Source of the DNA: Streptococcus mitis
GTDB lineage: Bacteria; Bacillota; Bacilli; Lactobacillales; Streptococcaceae
Assembly: GCA_018364455.1 (NCBI GenBank)
Contig: JAGZLW010000064.1
Location: 1-8,104 of the forward strand
Length of the DNA: 8,104 nucleotides
Direction: 5' to 3'
Made by a program: the position numbers and the translations under genes. Below are positions 1-6,008 of this stretch, piece after piece. How positions within the stretch are numbered: position 1 is the first letter of the stretch; each line of letters starts with the position of its first letter. The notes below the pieces were generated by a model. That model was not told the origin of the DNA, ran no database searches, and saw only the letters and a list, made by a program, of their open reading frames with translations.

Positions 1-577
1 AGCAGTAGAACCACTTTCACAAGGTATTACAAACGTTGCTACTAAACGTCTTCAAGGACGTAAATTTAACATCGGTCTTGACTGGCCATTCATCGCTGGT
101 CGTGCTGAAATTTGGGCTTGTGCCAACGTACTTGCACCAATCATGTTGGTTGAAGCAGTACTTCTTTCAAAAGTCGGAAATGGTATCTTGCCACTTGCAG
201 GTATCATCGCTATGGGTGTTACTCCAGCTCTCTTGGTTGTAACTCGTGGTAAATTGCTCCGTATGATCATCTTCGGAACACTCTTGTTGCCACTCTTCCT
301 TCTTTCAGGTACACTTATTGCACCATTTGCAACAGAACTCGCTAAAGGTGTAGGTGCCTTCCCAGCAGGTGTGAGCGAAACTCAATTGATCACTCACTCA
401 ACTCTTGAAGGACCAATCGAAAAACTTCTTGGTTGGACAATTGGTAACACTACAACAGGTGATATCAAAGCAATCCTTGGTGCAGTAGTCTTCCTTGTAT
501 TCTATATCGGTATCTTTGCATGGTATAGAAAACAAATGATCAAACGTAACGAAGAGTACGCAGCAAAAGCAAAATAA
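1..577 (+). CDS. PTS galactitol-family permease, EIIC component (5'-truncated by window edge)
   Basis: This is the C-terminal 191 codons of a membrane transport subunit; the frame is open from base 2 and ends with TAA at 575-577. The visible protein has an amphipathic stretch with GLDWPFIAGRAEIW, followed by long hydrophobic segments (around ANVLAPIMLVEAVLL, LAGIIAMGVTPALLVV, MIIFGTLLLPLFLLSG and ILGAVVFLVFYIGIFAW) and a charged cytoplasmic tail YRKQMIKRNEEYAAKAK. This pattern fits the GatC (galactitol/SgcC) family of PTS IIC proteins, which move a sugar or polyol across the membrane while a partner IIB phosphorylates it. The IIA and IIB partners would be expected upstream, outside the window. 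The substrate cannot be read from the sequence; galactitol or galactose is a guess based on family and on the adjacent tagatose-6-phosphate genes. A strong terminator follows at 757-799, so it looks like the last gene of its operon. Family call fairly sure, substrate unsure. Confidence 0.85.
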   Translation, partial: AVEPLSQGITNVATKRLQGRKFNIGLDWPFIAGRAEIWACANVLAPIMLVEAVLLSKVGNGILPLAGIIAMGVTPALLVVTRGKLLRMIIFGTLLLPLFLLSGTLIAPFATELAKGVGAFPAGVSETQLITHSTLEGPIEKLLGWTIGNTTTGDIKAILGAVVFLVFYIGIFAWYRKQMIKRNEEYAAKAK

Positions 578-594
578 TGCGCTCCTATAAAATG

Positions 595-748
595 TAAGCT
601 CAATGAAAATCAAAGAGCAAACTAGAAATCGAGTCGCATGTTGCTCAAAATAAAGTTTTGAGGTTGTAGATAAGACTGACGAAGTCAGTGACCATATCTA
701 CGGCAAGGCGACGCTGACGAAGTTTGAATTGGATTTTCGCAGAGTGTA
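595..748 (-). repeat. BOX dispersed repeat element, complete boxA-boxB-boxC in reverse orientation
   Basis: The element spans about 154 bp between two TA dinucleotides (595-596 and 747-748). That equals the published length of a BOX with one copy each of boxA (59), boxB (45) and boxC (50). Positions 698-719 match all 22 nt of the boxA BOX-PCR primer as I recall it. On the minus strand the order is boxA (about 690-748), boxB (about 645-689), boxC (about 595-644). It is rich in dyads: CTCAAAA (644-650)/TTTTGAG (656-662), ACTGAC (675-680)/GTCAGT (684-689), and GTAGATA (666-672)/TATCTAC (695-701). The two ends are imperfect inverted repeats sharing GAAAATC and CAAACT blocks. BOX elements are non-coding mobile repeats of pneumococcus and relatives, probably mobilised in trans. 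Exact subunit borders are approximate. Confidence 0.9.
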
Positions 749-756
749 AATTGTTG

Positions 757-799
757 AAACTAGGTTGTCATACCATTAGGAGTGACAGCCTAGTTTTTT
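757..799 (+). terminator. Rho-independent terminator of the upstream PTS operon
   Basis: A 14-bp stem pairs 757-770 (AAACTAGGTTGTCA) with 783-796 (TGACAGCCTAGTTT). The only imperfection is one U-G pair (765/788). The loop is 12 nt (771-782) and the T-run is 794-799. It lies 180 bp after the IIC stop codon because the BOX element sits in between, and 28 bp before the next start codon, so it separates the PTS genes from the epimerase gene. Confidence 0.88.
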
Positions 800-827
800 A
801 TAAACTATCAAGAAATCGGAGAAAATA

Positions 828-1724
828 ATGGTAATTGAATTAAAATCAGAACAATTAAGAGTTCAATTTAACAGTTTTGGTGGAGCTCTTTCTTCTATAA
901 AAGATGCTGAGGGACTTGAGTATTTGTGGCAAGGGGATGCTACTTATTGGAGTGGACAAGCTCCTGTTCTCTTTCCTATTTGTGGTTCACTGAGAGAGGA
1001 TACAGCACTTTATATAGATGATAATGGACAAGAAATCCAAGGAAACATCCCTCGTCATGGTTTGGTTCGCAAGAAAGAATTTGAATTAGTTGAACAGACA
1101 GATAAGAGTGTAACTTTTGCAATTGAAGACGATGAGAATAGCTATCAGAACTATCCTTATCATTTCCGCCTAGAAATCACTTATAGCCTTACTGGAAAGA
1201 CAGTACGAACTCAATACAAGATTTTCAATAAAGAAACTAGCAAGGTCATGCCTTACTTTATTGGTGGACATCCAGGATTTAATTGTCCTTTACTGGATGA
1301 TGAAGTCTATGAAGATTACTATTTAGAGTTTGAGAAAGAAGAGACTTGCTCTGTTCCACGTCCTTTCCCAGAAACAGGTATGTTGGATTTCCAAGATAGA
1401 AGACCATGGCTAGAAGGTCAAAAAGAATTAGACCTCAGCTATGATCTTTTCAGTACAGATGCAGTCACCTTAGATGAATTGGAATCTAGAACAATTGCTC
1501 TTCGTTCTCGTAAACATGATAAGGGATTGAAAGTGCACTTTGCAGAGTTTCCAAACCTCATTATATGGTCAACTTTGAATAAAGGTCCTTTCATTGCTTT
1601 TGAACCATGGTCTGGCTTGTCAACATCCCTTGAAGAAGGAGATCATCTAGAAGATAAGAAGAATGTTCGCCTCCTAGAACCTGGTCAAGTGGATCAAATT
1701 GGTTTTGGTATCGAAATTTTTTAG
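828..1724 (+). CDS. Aldose 1-epimerase family protein, LacX type
   Basis: The protein has 298 residues, the usual size for GalM-like proteins of the LacX subgroup (named from the gene at the end of the lactococcal lac operon). Enzymes of this beta-sandwich family interconvert the alpha and beta anomers of hexoses in the cytoplasm; the substrate of LacX-type members is not well defined and may be a sugar phosphate. Visible family motifs are IPRHG at 74-78 (H77), GGHPGFNCP at 146-154 (H148) and FEPWSGL at 258-264, where E259 is the likely catalytic acid/base. The N-terminal strands (LRVQFNSFGGALSSI) and the YLWQGDATYWSGQAPVLFP segment are also typical. The start is supported by GGAGA at 818-822, five bases before ATG. 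No strong promoter of its own is seen after the terminator at 757-799, so its expression may depend on read-through or a weak promoter. No clear terminator follows it, so it could read into lacA. Confidence 0.85.
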   Translation: MVIELKSEQLRVQFNSFGGALSSIKDAEGLEYLWQGDATYWSGQAPVLFPICGSLREDTALYIDDNGQEIQGNIPRHGLVRKKEFELVEQTDKSVTFAIEDDENSYQNYPYHFRLEITYSLTGKTVRTQYKIFNKETSKVMPYFIGGHPGFNCPLLDDEVYEDYYLEFEKEETCSVPRPFPETGMLDFQDRRPWLEGQKELDLSYDLFSTDAVTLDELESRTIALRSRKHDKGLKVHFAEFPNLIIWSTLNKGPFIAFEPWSGLSTSLEEGDHLEDKKNVRLLEPGQVDQIGFGIEIF

Positions 1725-1753
1725 TTAAAAAACACAAAAACAAACATTAAGTG

Positions 1754-1782
1754 TTGACTTTTTCAAGAAATAGGAGTATATT
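1754..1782 (+). promoter_or_regulatory. Sigma-A promoter of lacABCD
   Basis: The -35 is TTGACT (1754-1759) and the -10 is TATATT (1777-1782), with an ideal 17-bp spacer. The start of transcription is inferred near 1789, giving a leader of about 220 nt before lacA. This is the best promoter match between the epimerase gene and lacA. Confidence 0.8.
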
Positions 1783-1820
1783 ATGTTTGTAAGCAACAAA
1801 TGATGTTTGTAACAAACAAA
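1783..1820 (+). promoter_or_regulatory. Tandem operator-like repeat at lacA promoter (candidate LacR sites)
   Basis: ATGTTTGTAA occurs at 1783-1792 and again at 1803-1812, exactly 20 bp apart (about two helical turns), just after the -10 and across the inferred start. The second copy lies in a perfect 15-bp palindrome, TGTTTGT-A-ACAAACA (1804-1818). The first forms a weaker dyad, TTTGT (1786-1790)/ACAAA (1796-1800). An inverted copy, AAACAAACAT, lies at 1738-1747, just upstream of the -35. The location is that of a repressor operator. Streptococcal lac genes are controlled by the DeoR-family repressor LacR, which is the obvious candidate, but its gene is not in this window and the binding assignment is inference. 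Confidence 0.65.
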
Positions 1821-1838
1821 CAATCACTTGTTATATTC

Positions 1839-1880
1839 TCTTTCGTGGAGAAAGATTATTTCTAGGAAACTGATTTCCTA
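1839..1880 (+). other. Leader RNA with two consecutive hairpins upstream of lacA
   Basis: Two short perfect stems lie within the inferred 220-nt leader: TCTTTC (1839-1844) with GAAAGA (1850-1855), loop 5 nt; and TAGGAAA (1863-1869) with TTTCCTA (1874-1880), loop CTGA. Neither has a T-run, so they are not terminators. Further down, an 11-bp direct repeat ATAAACTGCTA is present at 1925-1935 and 1951-1961. No riboswitch class that I recognise fits. The role is unknown; mRNA stability or translation control are possibilities only. Confidence 0.45.
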
Positions 1881-2008
1881 AACTTGAATAAGGTGTCATT
1901 CATCTCATTCAATCCAATTTGTCAATAAACTGCTAGAAAGCTTTTTGTGGATAAACTGCTAACCATAAAAGTTTTTACTAGCCTAGAAAAATAAAAGGAG
2001 TATACAAT

Positions 2009-2434
2009 ATGTCTATTGTTATCGGTGCAGATGCTGCAGGTTTGAGATTGAAAGAAGTTGTGAAAGACTTCTTGGAAAAAGAAAACTTCCACGTTGTGGA
2101 TGTTACAGCTGAAGGTCAAGACTTTGTTGATGTGACTCTTGCTGTTGCTGCAGAAGTAAACAAAGAAGAACAAAACCTTGGTATCGTGATTGATGCTTAT
2201 GGAGCTGGTCCATTTATGGTCGCAACTAAGATCAAAGGAATGGTTGCTGCAGAAGTATCTGACGAACGTTCAGCTTATATGACTCGTGGTCACAACAACT
2301 CACGTATGATCACTATGGGTGCACAACTTGTTGGTGATGAATTGGCTAAAAACATCGCTAAAGGATTTGTTAACGGTAAATACGATGGTGGACGTCACCA
2401 AATTCGTGTCGACATGTTGAACAAAATGTGCTAA
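2009..2434 (+). CDS. lacA: Galactose-6-phosphate isomerase subunit LacA
   Basis: The 141-residue protein is one half of the LacAB heteromer, which converts D-galactose-6-phosphate to D-tagatose-6-phosphate in the cytoplasm, the first intracellular step of the tagatose pathway. It belongs to the RpiB/LacA/LacB sugar-phosphate isomerase family: an N-terminal Rossmann-like start (MSIVIGADAAGLRLKE), the loop IDAYGAGPF at 61-69, and MTRGHNNSRM at 91-100. The loop carries D62-A-Y where catalytic family members have a Cys-Gly-Thr-Gly loop, so LacA alone lacks the catalytic cysteine. It does keep a His-Asn pair (H95-N96) equivalent to the RpiB ring-opening histidine region. The start is set by AAAGGAG (1994-2000), eight bases before ATG. 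It is the first gene of lacABCD, and lacB follows after 30 bp. Confidence 0.96.
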   Translation: MSIVIGADAAGLRLKEVVKDFLEKENFHVVDVTAEGQDFVDVTLAVAAEVNKEEQNLGIVIDAYGAGPFMVATKIKGMVAAEVSDERSAYMTRGHNNSRMITMGAQLVGDELAKNIAKGFVNGKYDGGRHQIRVDMLNKMC

Positions 2435-2464
2435 TTAGATTACAGTAAGAAAGGTAAGTTAAAA

Positions 2465-2980
2465 ATGAGAATTGCAATTGGATGTGACCACATCGTAACA
2501 GATGAAAAAATGGCGGTTTCAGAATTTTTGAAATCAAAAGGATATGAAGTCATTGACTTTGGTACATATGACCATACACGTACTCACTACCCAATCTTTG
2601 GTAAAAAAGTAGGGGAAGCTGTAACTAGCGGTCAAGCTGATCTTGGGGTATGTATCTGTGGTACTGGTGTTGGTATCAACAACGCTGTAAATAAAGTTCC
2701 AGGTGTCCGTTCTGCCTTGGTTCGTGATATGACAACAGCCCTTTATGCTAAAGAACAATTGAACGCCAACGTTATCGGTTTTGGTGGTAAGATTACTGGT
2801 GAATTGCTCATGTGTGATATCATCGAAGCTTTCATCCATGCTGAATACAAACCAACTGAAGAAAACAAAAAATTGATTGCGAAAATTGAACACCTTGAAA
2901 GTCACAATGCTCAACAAACAGACGCAAACTTCTTCACTGAATTCCTTGAAAAATGGGATCGCGGAGAATACCACGACTAA
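2465..2980 (+). CDS. lacB: Galactose-6-phosphate isomerase subunit LacB
   Basis: The 171-residue partner of LacA belongs to the same RpiB fold family, has the usual LacB length, and works on galactose-6-phosphate. Key features are the N-terminal IGCDH (D8, H9), the phosphate/catalytic loop CICGTGVGINNAVNKVPGVR (from C63, with C65 in the position of the RpiB catalytic cysteine), and a C-terminal helical extension after about residue 130. The segment AKEQLNANV (95-103) lacks the histidine found here in RpiB; LacA has one at the matching place, which points to a composite active site. GAAAGG at 2449-2454 serves as ribosome site ahead of ATG. lacC begins 10 bp after the stop, with its ribosome site inside that gap, so translation of the two is probably linked. 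Confidence 0.96.
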   Translation: MRIAIGCDHIVTDEKMAVSEFLKSKGYEVIDFGTYDHTRTHYPIFGKKVGEAVTSGQADLGVCICGTGVGINNAVNKVPGVRSALVRDMTTALYAKEQLNANVIGFGGKITGELLMCDIIEAFIHAEYKPTEENKKLIAKIEHLESHNAQQTDANFFTEFLEKWDRGEYHD

Positions 2981-2990
2981 GAGGTGACCT

Positions 2991-3920
2991 ATGATTTTAA
3001 CAGTCACAATGAACCCATCCATTGATATTTCCTATCCCTTGGATGAGTTGAAGATTGATACTGTCAATCGTGTGGTGGATGTAACCAAAACGGCTGGTGG
3101 TAAGGGCCTCAATGTTACCCGAGTACTTTCAGAATTTGGGGATTCTGTTCTTGCTACTGGTTTAGTCGGGGGCAAACTTGGTGAGTTTTTGGTTGAAAAT
3201 ATCGATGATAACGTTAAGAAAGATTTCTTCTCTATTCAGGGGGAAACTCGTAACTGTATCGCTATTCTCCATGGAGACAACCAAACAGAAGTTCTTGAAA
3301 AAGGTCCTGAAGTATTGGAACAGGAAGGTCAAGACTTTTTTGAATATTTCAAAAATCTTTTGGAGTCAGTTGAAGTAGTAGCCATCTCAGGTAGTCTGCC
3401 GGCTGGCCTTCCAGTTGATTACTATGCGAGTTTGGTAGAACTTGCTAATCAAGCTGGCAAGCCTGTAGTCTTGGACTGCTCTGGTGCAGCACTTCAGGCG
3501 GTTCTTGAATCACCACATAAACCCACAGTCATCAAACCAAATAATGAGGAATTGTCTCAACTTCTTGGAAGAGAAGTTTCTGAGGATTTGGATGAATTAA
3601 AAGAAGTACTTCAAGAGCCTTTGTTTGCAGGGATTGAATGGATTATCGTTTCACTTGGTGCCAACGGTGCCTTTGCCAAACATGGTGACACTTTCTACAA
3701 GGTCGATATTCCTAGAATTCAGGTGGTAAATCCTGTTGGATCTGGAGACTCTACTGTGGCAGGAATTTCTTCAGGACTTCTTCATAAAGAATCGGATGCA
3801 GAATTACTCATCAAGGCAAATGTCCTTGGTATGCTCAATGCTCAAGAAAAAATGACTGGTCATGTCAACATGGCTAACTATCAAGCTCTATATGATCAAT
3901 TAATAGTAAAAGAGGTATAA
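2991..3920 (+). CDS. lacC: Tagatose-6-phosphate kinase
   Basis: LacC is an ATP-dependent kinase of the PfkB/ribokinase family that makes tagatose-1,6-bisphosphate from tagatose-6-phosphate. The 309-residue length is normal. It starts with the typical MILTVTMNPSID, which binds substrate. The first PfkB signature is GGKGLNVTRVLSEFG (36-50). The second is NPVGSGDSTVAG (247-258), where the GSGD loop forms the anion hole and D253 is the catalytic base. KPNNEE at 182-187 is the usual nucleotide-side motif. The ribosome site GAGGTGA (2981-2987) fills the 10-bp gap after lacB. The stop is one base before the lacD ATG. PfkB relatives such as 1-phosphofructokinase look similar, but the lacABCD position settles the assignment. 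Confidence 0.96.
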   Translation: MILTVTMNPSIDISYPLDELKIDTVNRVVDVTKTAGGKGLNVTRVLSEFGDSVLATGLVGGKLGEFLVENIDDNVKKDFFSIQGETRNCIAILHGDNQTEVLEKGPEVLEQEGQDFFEYFKNLLESVEVVAISGSLPAGLPVDYYASLVELANQAGKPVVLDCSGAALQAVLESPHKPTVIKPNNEELSQLLGREVSEDLDELKEVLQEPLFAGIEWIIVSLGANGAFAKHGDTFYKVDIPRIQVVNPVGSGDSTVAGISSGLLHKESDAELLIKANVLGMLNAQEKMTGHVNMANYQALYDQLIVKEV

Positions 3921-3921
3921 A

Positions 3922-4902
3922 ATGGCTTTAACAGAACAAAAACGTGCACGCTTAGAAAAACTTTCTGATGAAAATGGAATCATCTCAGCTCTTGCTTTTG
4001 ACCAACGCGGTGCTTTGAAACGCCTCATGGCTCAACACCAAACAGAAGAACCGACTGTCGCTCAAATGGAAGAACTGAAAGTCTTGGTAGCAGATGAATT
4101 GACTAAATACGCTTCATCAATGCTTCTTGACCCTGAATATGGACTTCCAGCGACTAAAGCTCTTGATGAAAAAGCTGGTCTTCTCCTTGCTTATGAAAAA
4201 ACAGGTTATGACACAACAAGCACAAAACGCTTACCAGACTGCTTGGATGTTTGGTCTGCAAAACGTATTAAAGAAGAAGGTGCAGATGCGGTTAAATTCT
4301 TGCTTTACTATGATGTAGATAGCTCAGACGAACTCAACCAAGAAAAACAAGCTTACATCGAACGTATCGGTTCTGAATGTGTGGCTGAAGATATCCCATT
4401 CTTCCTTGAAATCCTTGCTTACGATGAAAAAATTGCTGACGCTGGTTCTGTAGAATACGCGAAAGTAAAACCACACAAAGTTATCGGTGCTATGAAAGTC
4501 TTCTCAGACCCACGCTTTAACATTGATGTATTGAAAGTAGAAGTTCCTGTTAACATTAAATATGTTGAAGGCTTCGCTGAAGGTGAAGTAGTTTATACAC
4601 GTGAAGAAGCAGCAGCCTTCTTCAAAGCACAAGATGAAGCAACTAACTTGCCATACATCTACTTGAGTGCTGGTGTATCAGCTAAACTTTTCCAAGATAC
4701 TCTTGTATTTGCTCATGAATCAGGTGCAAACTTCAACGGAGTTCTTTGTGGCCGTGCTACATGGGCTGGATCAGTTGAAGCTTACATCAAAGATGGTGAA
4801 GAAGCAGCACGTGAATGGCTTCGCACAACTGGATTTGAAAACATTGATGAGCTCAATAAAGTTCTTCAAACAACAGCGACTTCATGGAAAGAACGTGTGT
4901 AA
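3922..4902 (+). CDS. lacD: Tagatose-1,6-bisphosphate aldolase, class I
   Basis: LacD cleaves tagatose-1,6-bisphosphate to dihydroxyacetone phosphate and glyceraldehyde-3-phosphate, feeding glycolysis. The 326-residue length and the sequence match the LacD family of TIM-barrel class I (Schiff-base) aldolases. AFDQRGALK (25-33), K125 in AVKFLLYYDVD, E163 in FLEILAYDEK and K205 in DVLKVEVPVN are present; K205 is the expected Schiff-base lysine. The phosphate-binding C-terminal loop region LSAGVS (248-253) and CGRATWAG (276-283) are intact. Its ribosome site AGAGGT (3911-3916) lies in the last codons of lacC, and the start is one base after the lacC stop, so the genes are tightly coupled. No canonical terminator follows. 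In S. pyogenes one LacD paralogue (LacD.1) has become a virulence regulator; here the full operon context argues for the metabolic role. Confidence 0.96.
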   Translation: MALTEQKRARLEKLSDENGIISALAFDQRGALKRLMAQHQTEEPTVAQMEELKVLVADELTKYASSMLLDPEYGLPATKALDEKAGLLLAYEKTGYDTTSTKRLPDCLDVWSAKRIKEEGADAVKFLLYYDVDSSDELNQEKQAYIERIGSECVAEDIPFFLEILAYDEKIADAGSVEYAKVKPHKVIGAMKVFSDPRFNIDVLKVEVPVNIKYVEGFAEGEVVYTREEAAAFFKAQDEATNLPYIYLSAGVSAKLFQDTLVFAHESGANFNGVLCGRATWAGSVEAYIKDGEEAAREWLRTTGFENIDELNKVLQTTATSWKERV

Positions 4903-4956
4903 GCAAGTCCTCCTAGGTTAGGAACATGAATCTAAAAAAATTTTAAAAAAAGTAAC

Positions 4957-4972
4957 ATGTAAGGGTTTACAA
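4957..4972 (+). promoter_or_regulatory. Catabolite-responsive element (cre) overlapping the lacT -35
   Basis: ATGTAAGGGTTTACAA agrees with the CcpA consensus WTGNAARCGNWWWCAW at 15 of 16 positions; the only departure is G for the central C. It has a TGTAA/TTACA dyad. It covers the -35 hexamer TTTACA, so bound CcpA should block RNA polymerase when preferred sugar is present. Confidence 0.82.
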
Positions 4973-4994
4973 AATAACTTACTTGTGCTATACT
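4966..4994 (+). promoter_or_regulatory. Promoter of lacTFE(G), extended -10
   Basis: The -35 is TTTACA (4966-4971) and the -10 is TATACT (4989-4994), with a 17-bp spacer and a TGC extended -10 just before it. Upstream, 4933-4950 is a run of A and T tracts that could act as an UP element. The start is inferred near 5001. A 7-bp dyad, ACTTGTG (4981-4987)/CACAAGT (5000-5006), brackets the -10 and could be a repressor site. Confidence 0.85.
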
Positions 4995-5014
4995 TAAATC
5001 ACAAGTTAATACAA

Positions 5015-5049
5015 GGTGAGTGTTACTAAGTAATATTAGGCATGATCAC
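5015..5049 (+). promoter_or_regulatory. Ribonucleic antiterminator (RAT) site for LacT
   Basis: The stretch has the hallmarks of BglG/SacY-type RAT sites: a 5' TGTTACT (5021-5027) and a 3' AGGCATGATC (5038-5047). It folds as an interrupted hairpin: GTGA (5016-5019) with TCAC (5046-5049), TG (5021-5022) with CA (5041-5042), and CTAA (5026-5029) with TTAG (5036-5039). The asymmetric internal loops are where the antiterminator dimer binds. The 3' part, 5042-5049, is shared with the terminator stem, so the two structures exclude one another. Confidence 0.88.
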
Positions 5050-5099
5050 AGGTGAATTAGAAATCGGCTGATTTTCTAGTTCATTTGTGGTCATTTTTT
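5042..5099 (+). terminator. Conditional terminator in the lacT leader
   Basis: A long stem pairs 5042-5065 with 5069-5093, with a short loop, G-U wobbles and one bulge, ending in six T (5094-5099). Without active LacT, transcription from the lacT promoter should stop here, 38 bases before the lacT start codon. LacT binding to the overlapping RAT prevents the stem from forming. Confidence 0.9.
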
Positions 5100-5136
5100 G
5101 TACTAATATACCTTTAAGATATAAAAGGAGGTTGAC

Positions 5137-5973
5137 ATGTATCGAATTCTAAATCCAATGAATCACAATGTCTCGCTTGTCAGAAATGATAAAGGAGAAG
5201 AAGTGATTGTGATTGGTAAGGGGATTGCATTTGGAAAGAAGAAGGGGGATTTGATTGCTGAACATCAGGTTGAGAAAATCTTTCGGATGAAGACCGAAGA
5301 GTCCAGAGAAAACTTTATGGCTCTCCTCAAAGATGTTCCGCTTGATTTTATCACAGTGACCTATGAAATCATTGATAAGCTATCAAAGAAATATCATTAT
5401 CCGATTCAAGAGTATCTCTACGTAACATTGACAGATCATATTTACTGTTCTTACCAAGCTCTAGCACAAGGAAGGTACAAGGATAGTAATCTGCCAGATA
5501 TTTCCACTAAGTATCCTGTCGCTTTTCAAATCGCAAATGAAGCATTTGAAATTTACCGCCAGAAGCTAGCAGATCATTTTCCTGAGGACGAAATTATTAG
5601 GATTGCTTATCATTTCATTAATGCCGAAGGTGAAAATGAAGTGGAACTTGTGGAGTCGATTGATAAGAGGAAAGAAATTCTCAGGAATGTTGAGGAAGTT
5701 CTAAAGGAATATGCAATTCAGCGAACCAAAGAGAATAACCATTTCTATGATCGCTTTATGATTCATTTGAATTATTTCTTGGATTATTTAGACAGATCTA
5801 GAGATGATAACCAATCACTTCTGGATATGGAAGACCACATCAAACAATCCTATCCAAAAGCGTTCGAGATTGGTTCCAAGATCTATGATGTGATTACGCA
5901 ACATACGGGTCTTGATTTGTATAAAAGTGAACGAGTTTATCTAGTTCTACATATCCAACGTTTGTTGTCATAA
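5137..5973 (+). CDS. lacT: Transcription antiterminator LacT, BglG family
   Basis: LacT is a 278-residue RNA-binding antiterminator that lets RNA polymerase pass the terminator at 5042-5099. Residues 1-55 form the CAT RNA-binding domain (MYRILNPMNHNVSLV... VIVIGKGIAFGKKKGD). PRD1 spans about 65-170 with H101 (LTDHI) and H159 (AYHFINAE). PRD2 spans about 171-278 with H210 (FMIHLNYF) and H272 (LVLHIQRLLS). All four PRD histidines that PTS proteins phosphorylate in this family are kept. The known family logic is that the cognate sugar PTS (here LacE/LacF) inhibits it through one domain when no substrate is present, and HPr activates it through the other. The ribosome site AAAGGAGG (5124-5131) is very strong. 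It is the first gene after its own RAT, so it is autoregulated; lacF follows after 35 bp. Confidence 0.96.
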   Translation: MYRILNPMNHNVSLVRNDKGEEVIVIGKGIAFGKKKGDLIAEHQVEKIFRMKTEESRENFMALLKDVPLDFITVTYEIIDKLSKKYHYPIQEYLYVTLTDHIYCSYQALAQGRYKDSNLPDISTKYPVAFQIANEAFEIYRQKLADHFPEDEIIRIAYHFINAEGENEVELVESIDKRKEILRNVEEVLKEYAIQRTKENNHFYDRFMIHLNYFLDYLDRSRDDNQSLLDMEDHIKQSYPKAFEIGSKIYDVITQHTGLDLYKSERVYLVLHIQRLLS

Positions 5974-6008
5974 AAATTTAATTAAAAATATATAAGGAGA
6001 ATTCTATC

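Noticed and set aside
595..748. RUP (repeat unit of pneumococcus) as the identity of the intergenic repeat
   Set aside because: RUP is about 107 bp. This element is about 154 bp and contains the boxA primer sequence exactly, so BOX fits better.
776..804. Promoter for the epimerase gene (TTAGGA, 17 bp, TATAAA)
   Set aside because: The -35 matches only three of six positions and lies in the terminator hairpin; the start would fall on the ribosome site.
1731..1763. Intrinsic terminator after the epimerase gene
   Set aside because: AACAC/GTGTT is only 5 bp with a 15-nt loop, and the T-run belongs to the promoter spacer.
1787..1802. cre site in the lacA promoter region
   Set aside because: The left half resembles the consensus (TTGTAAGC) but the right half fails at several fixed positions; the lacT cre is far better.
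2534..3022. Long minus-strand open frame opposite lacB
   Set aside because: It is a shadow of lacB codon use, with no plausible ribosome site and an unnatural composition.
5132..5137. TTGACA as a -35 box at the lacT start
   Set aside because: It lies between the ribosome site and the ATG, and I see no matching -10 in the expected place; chance match.
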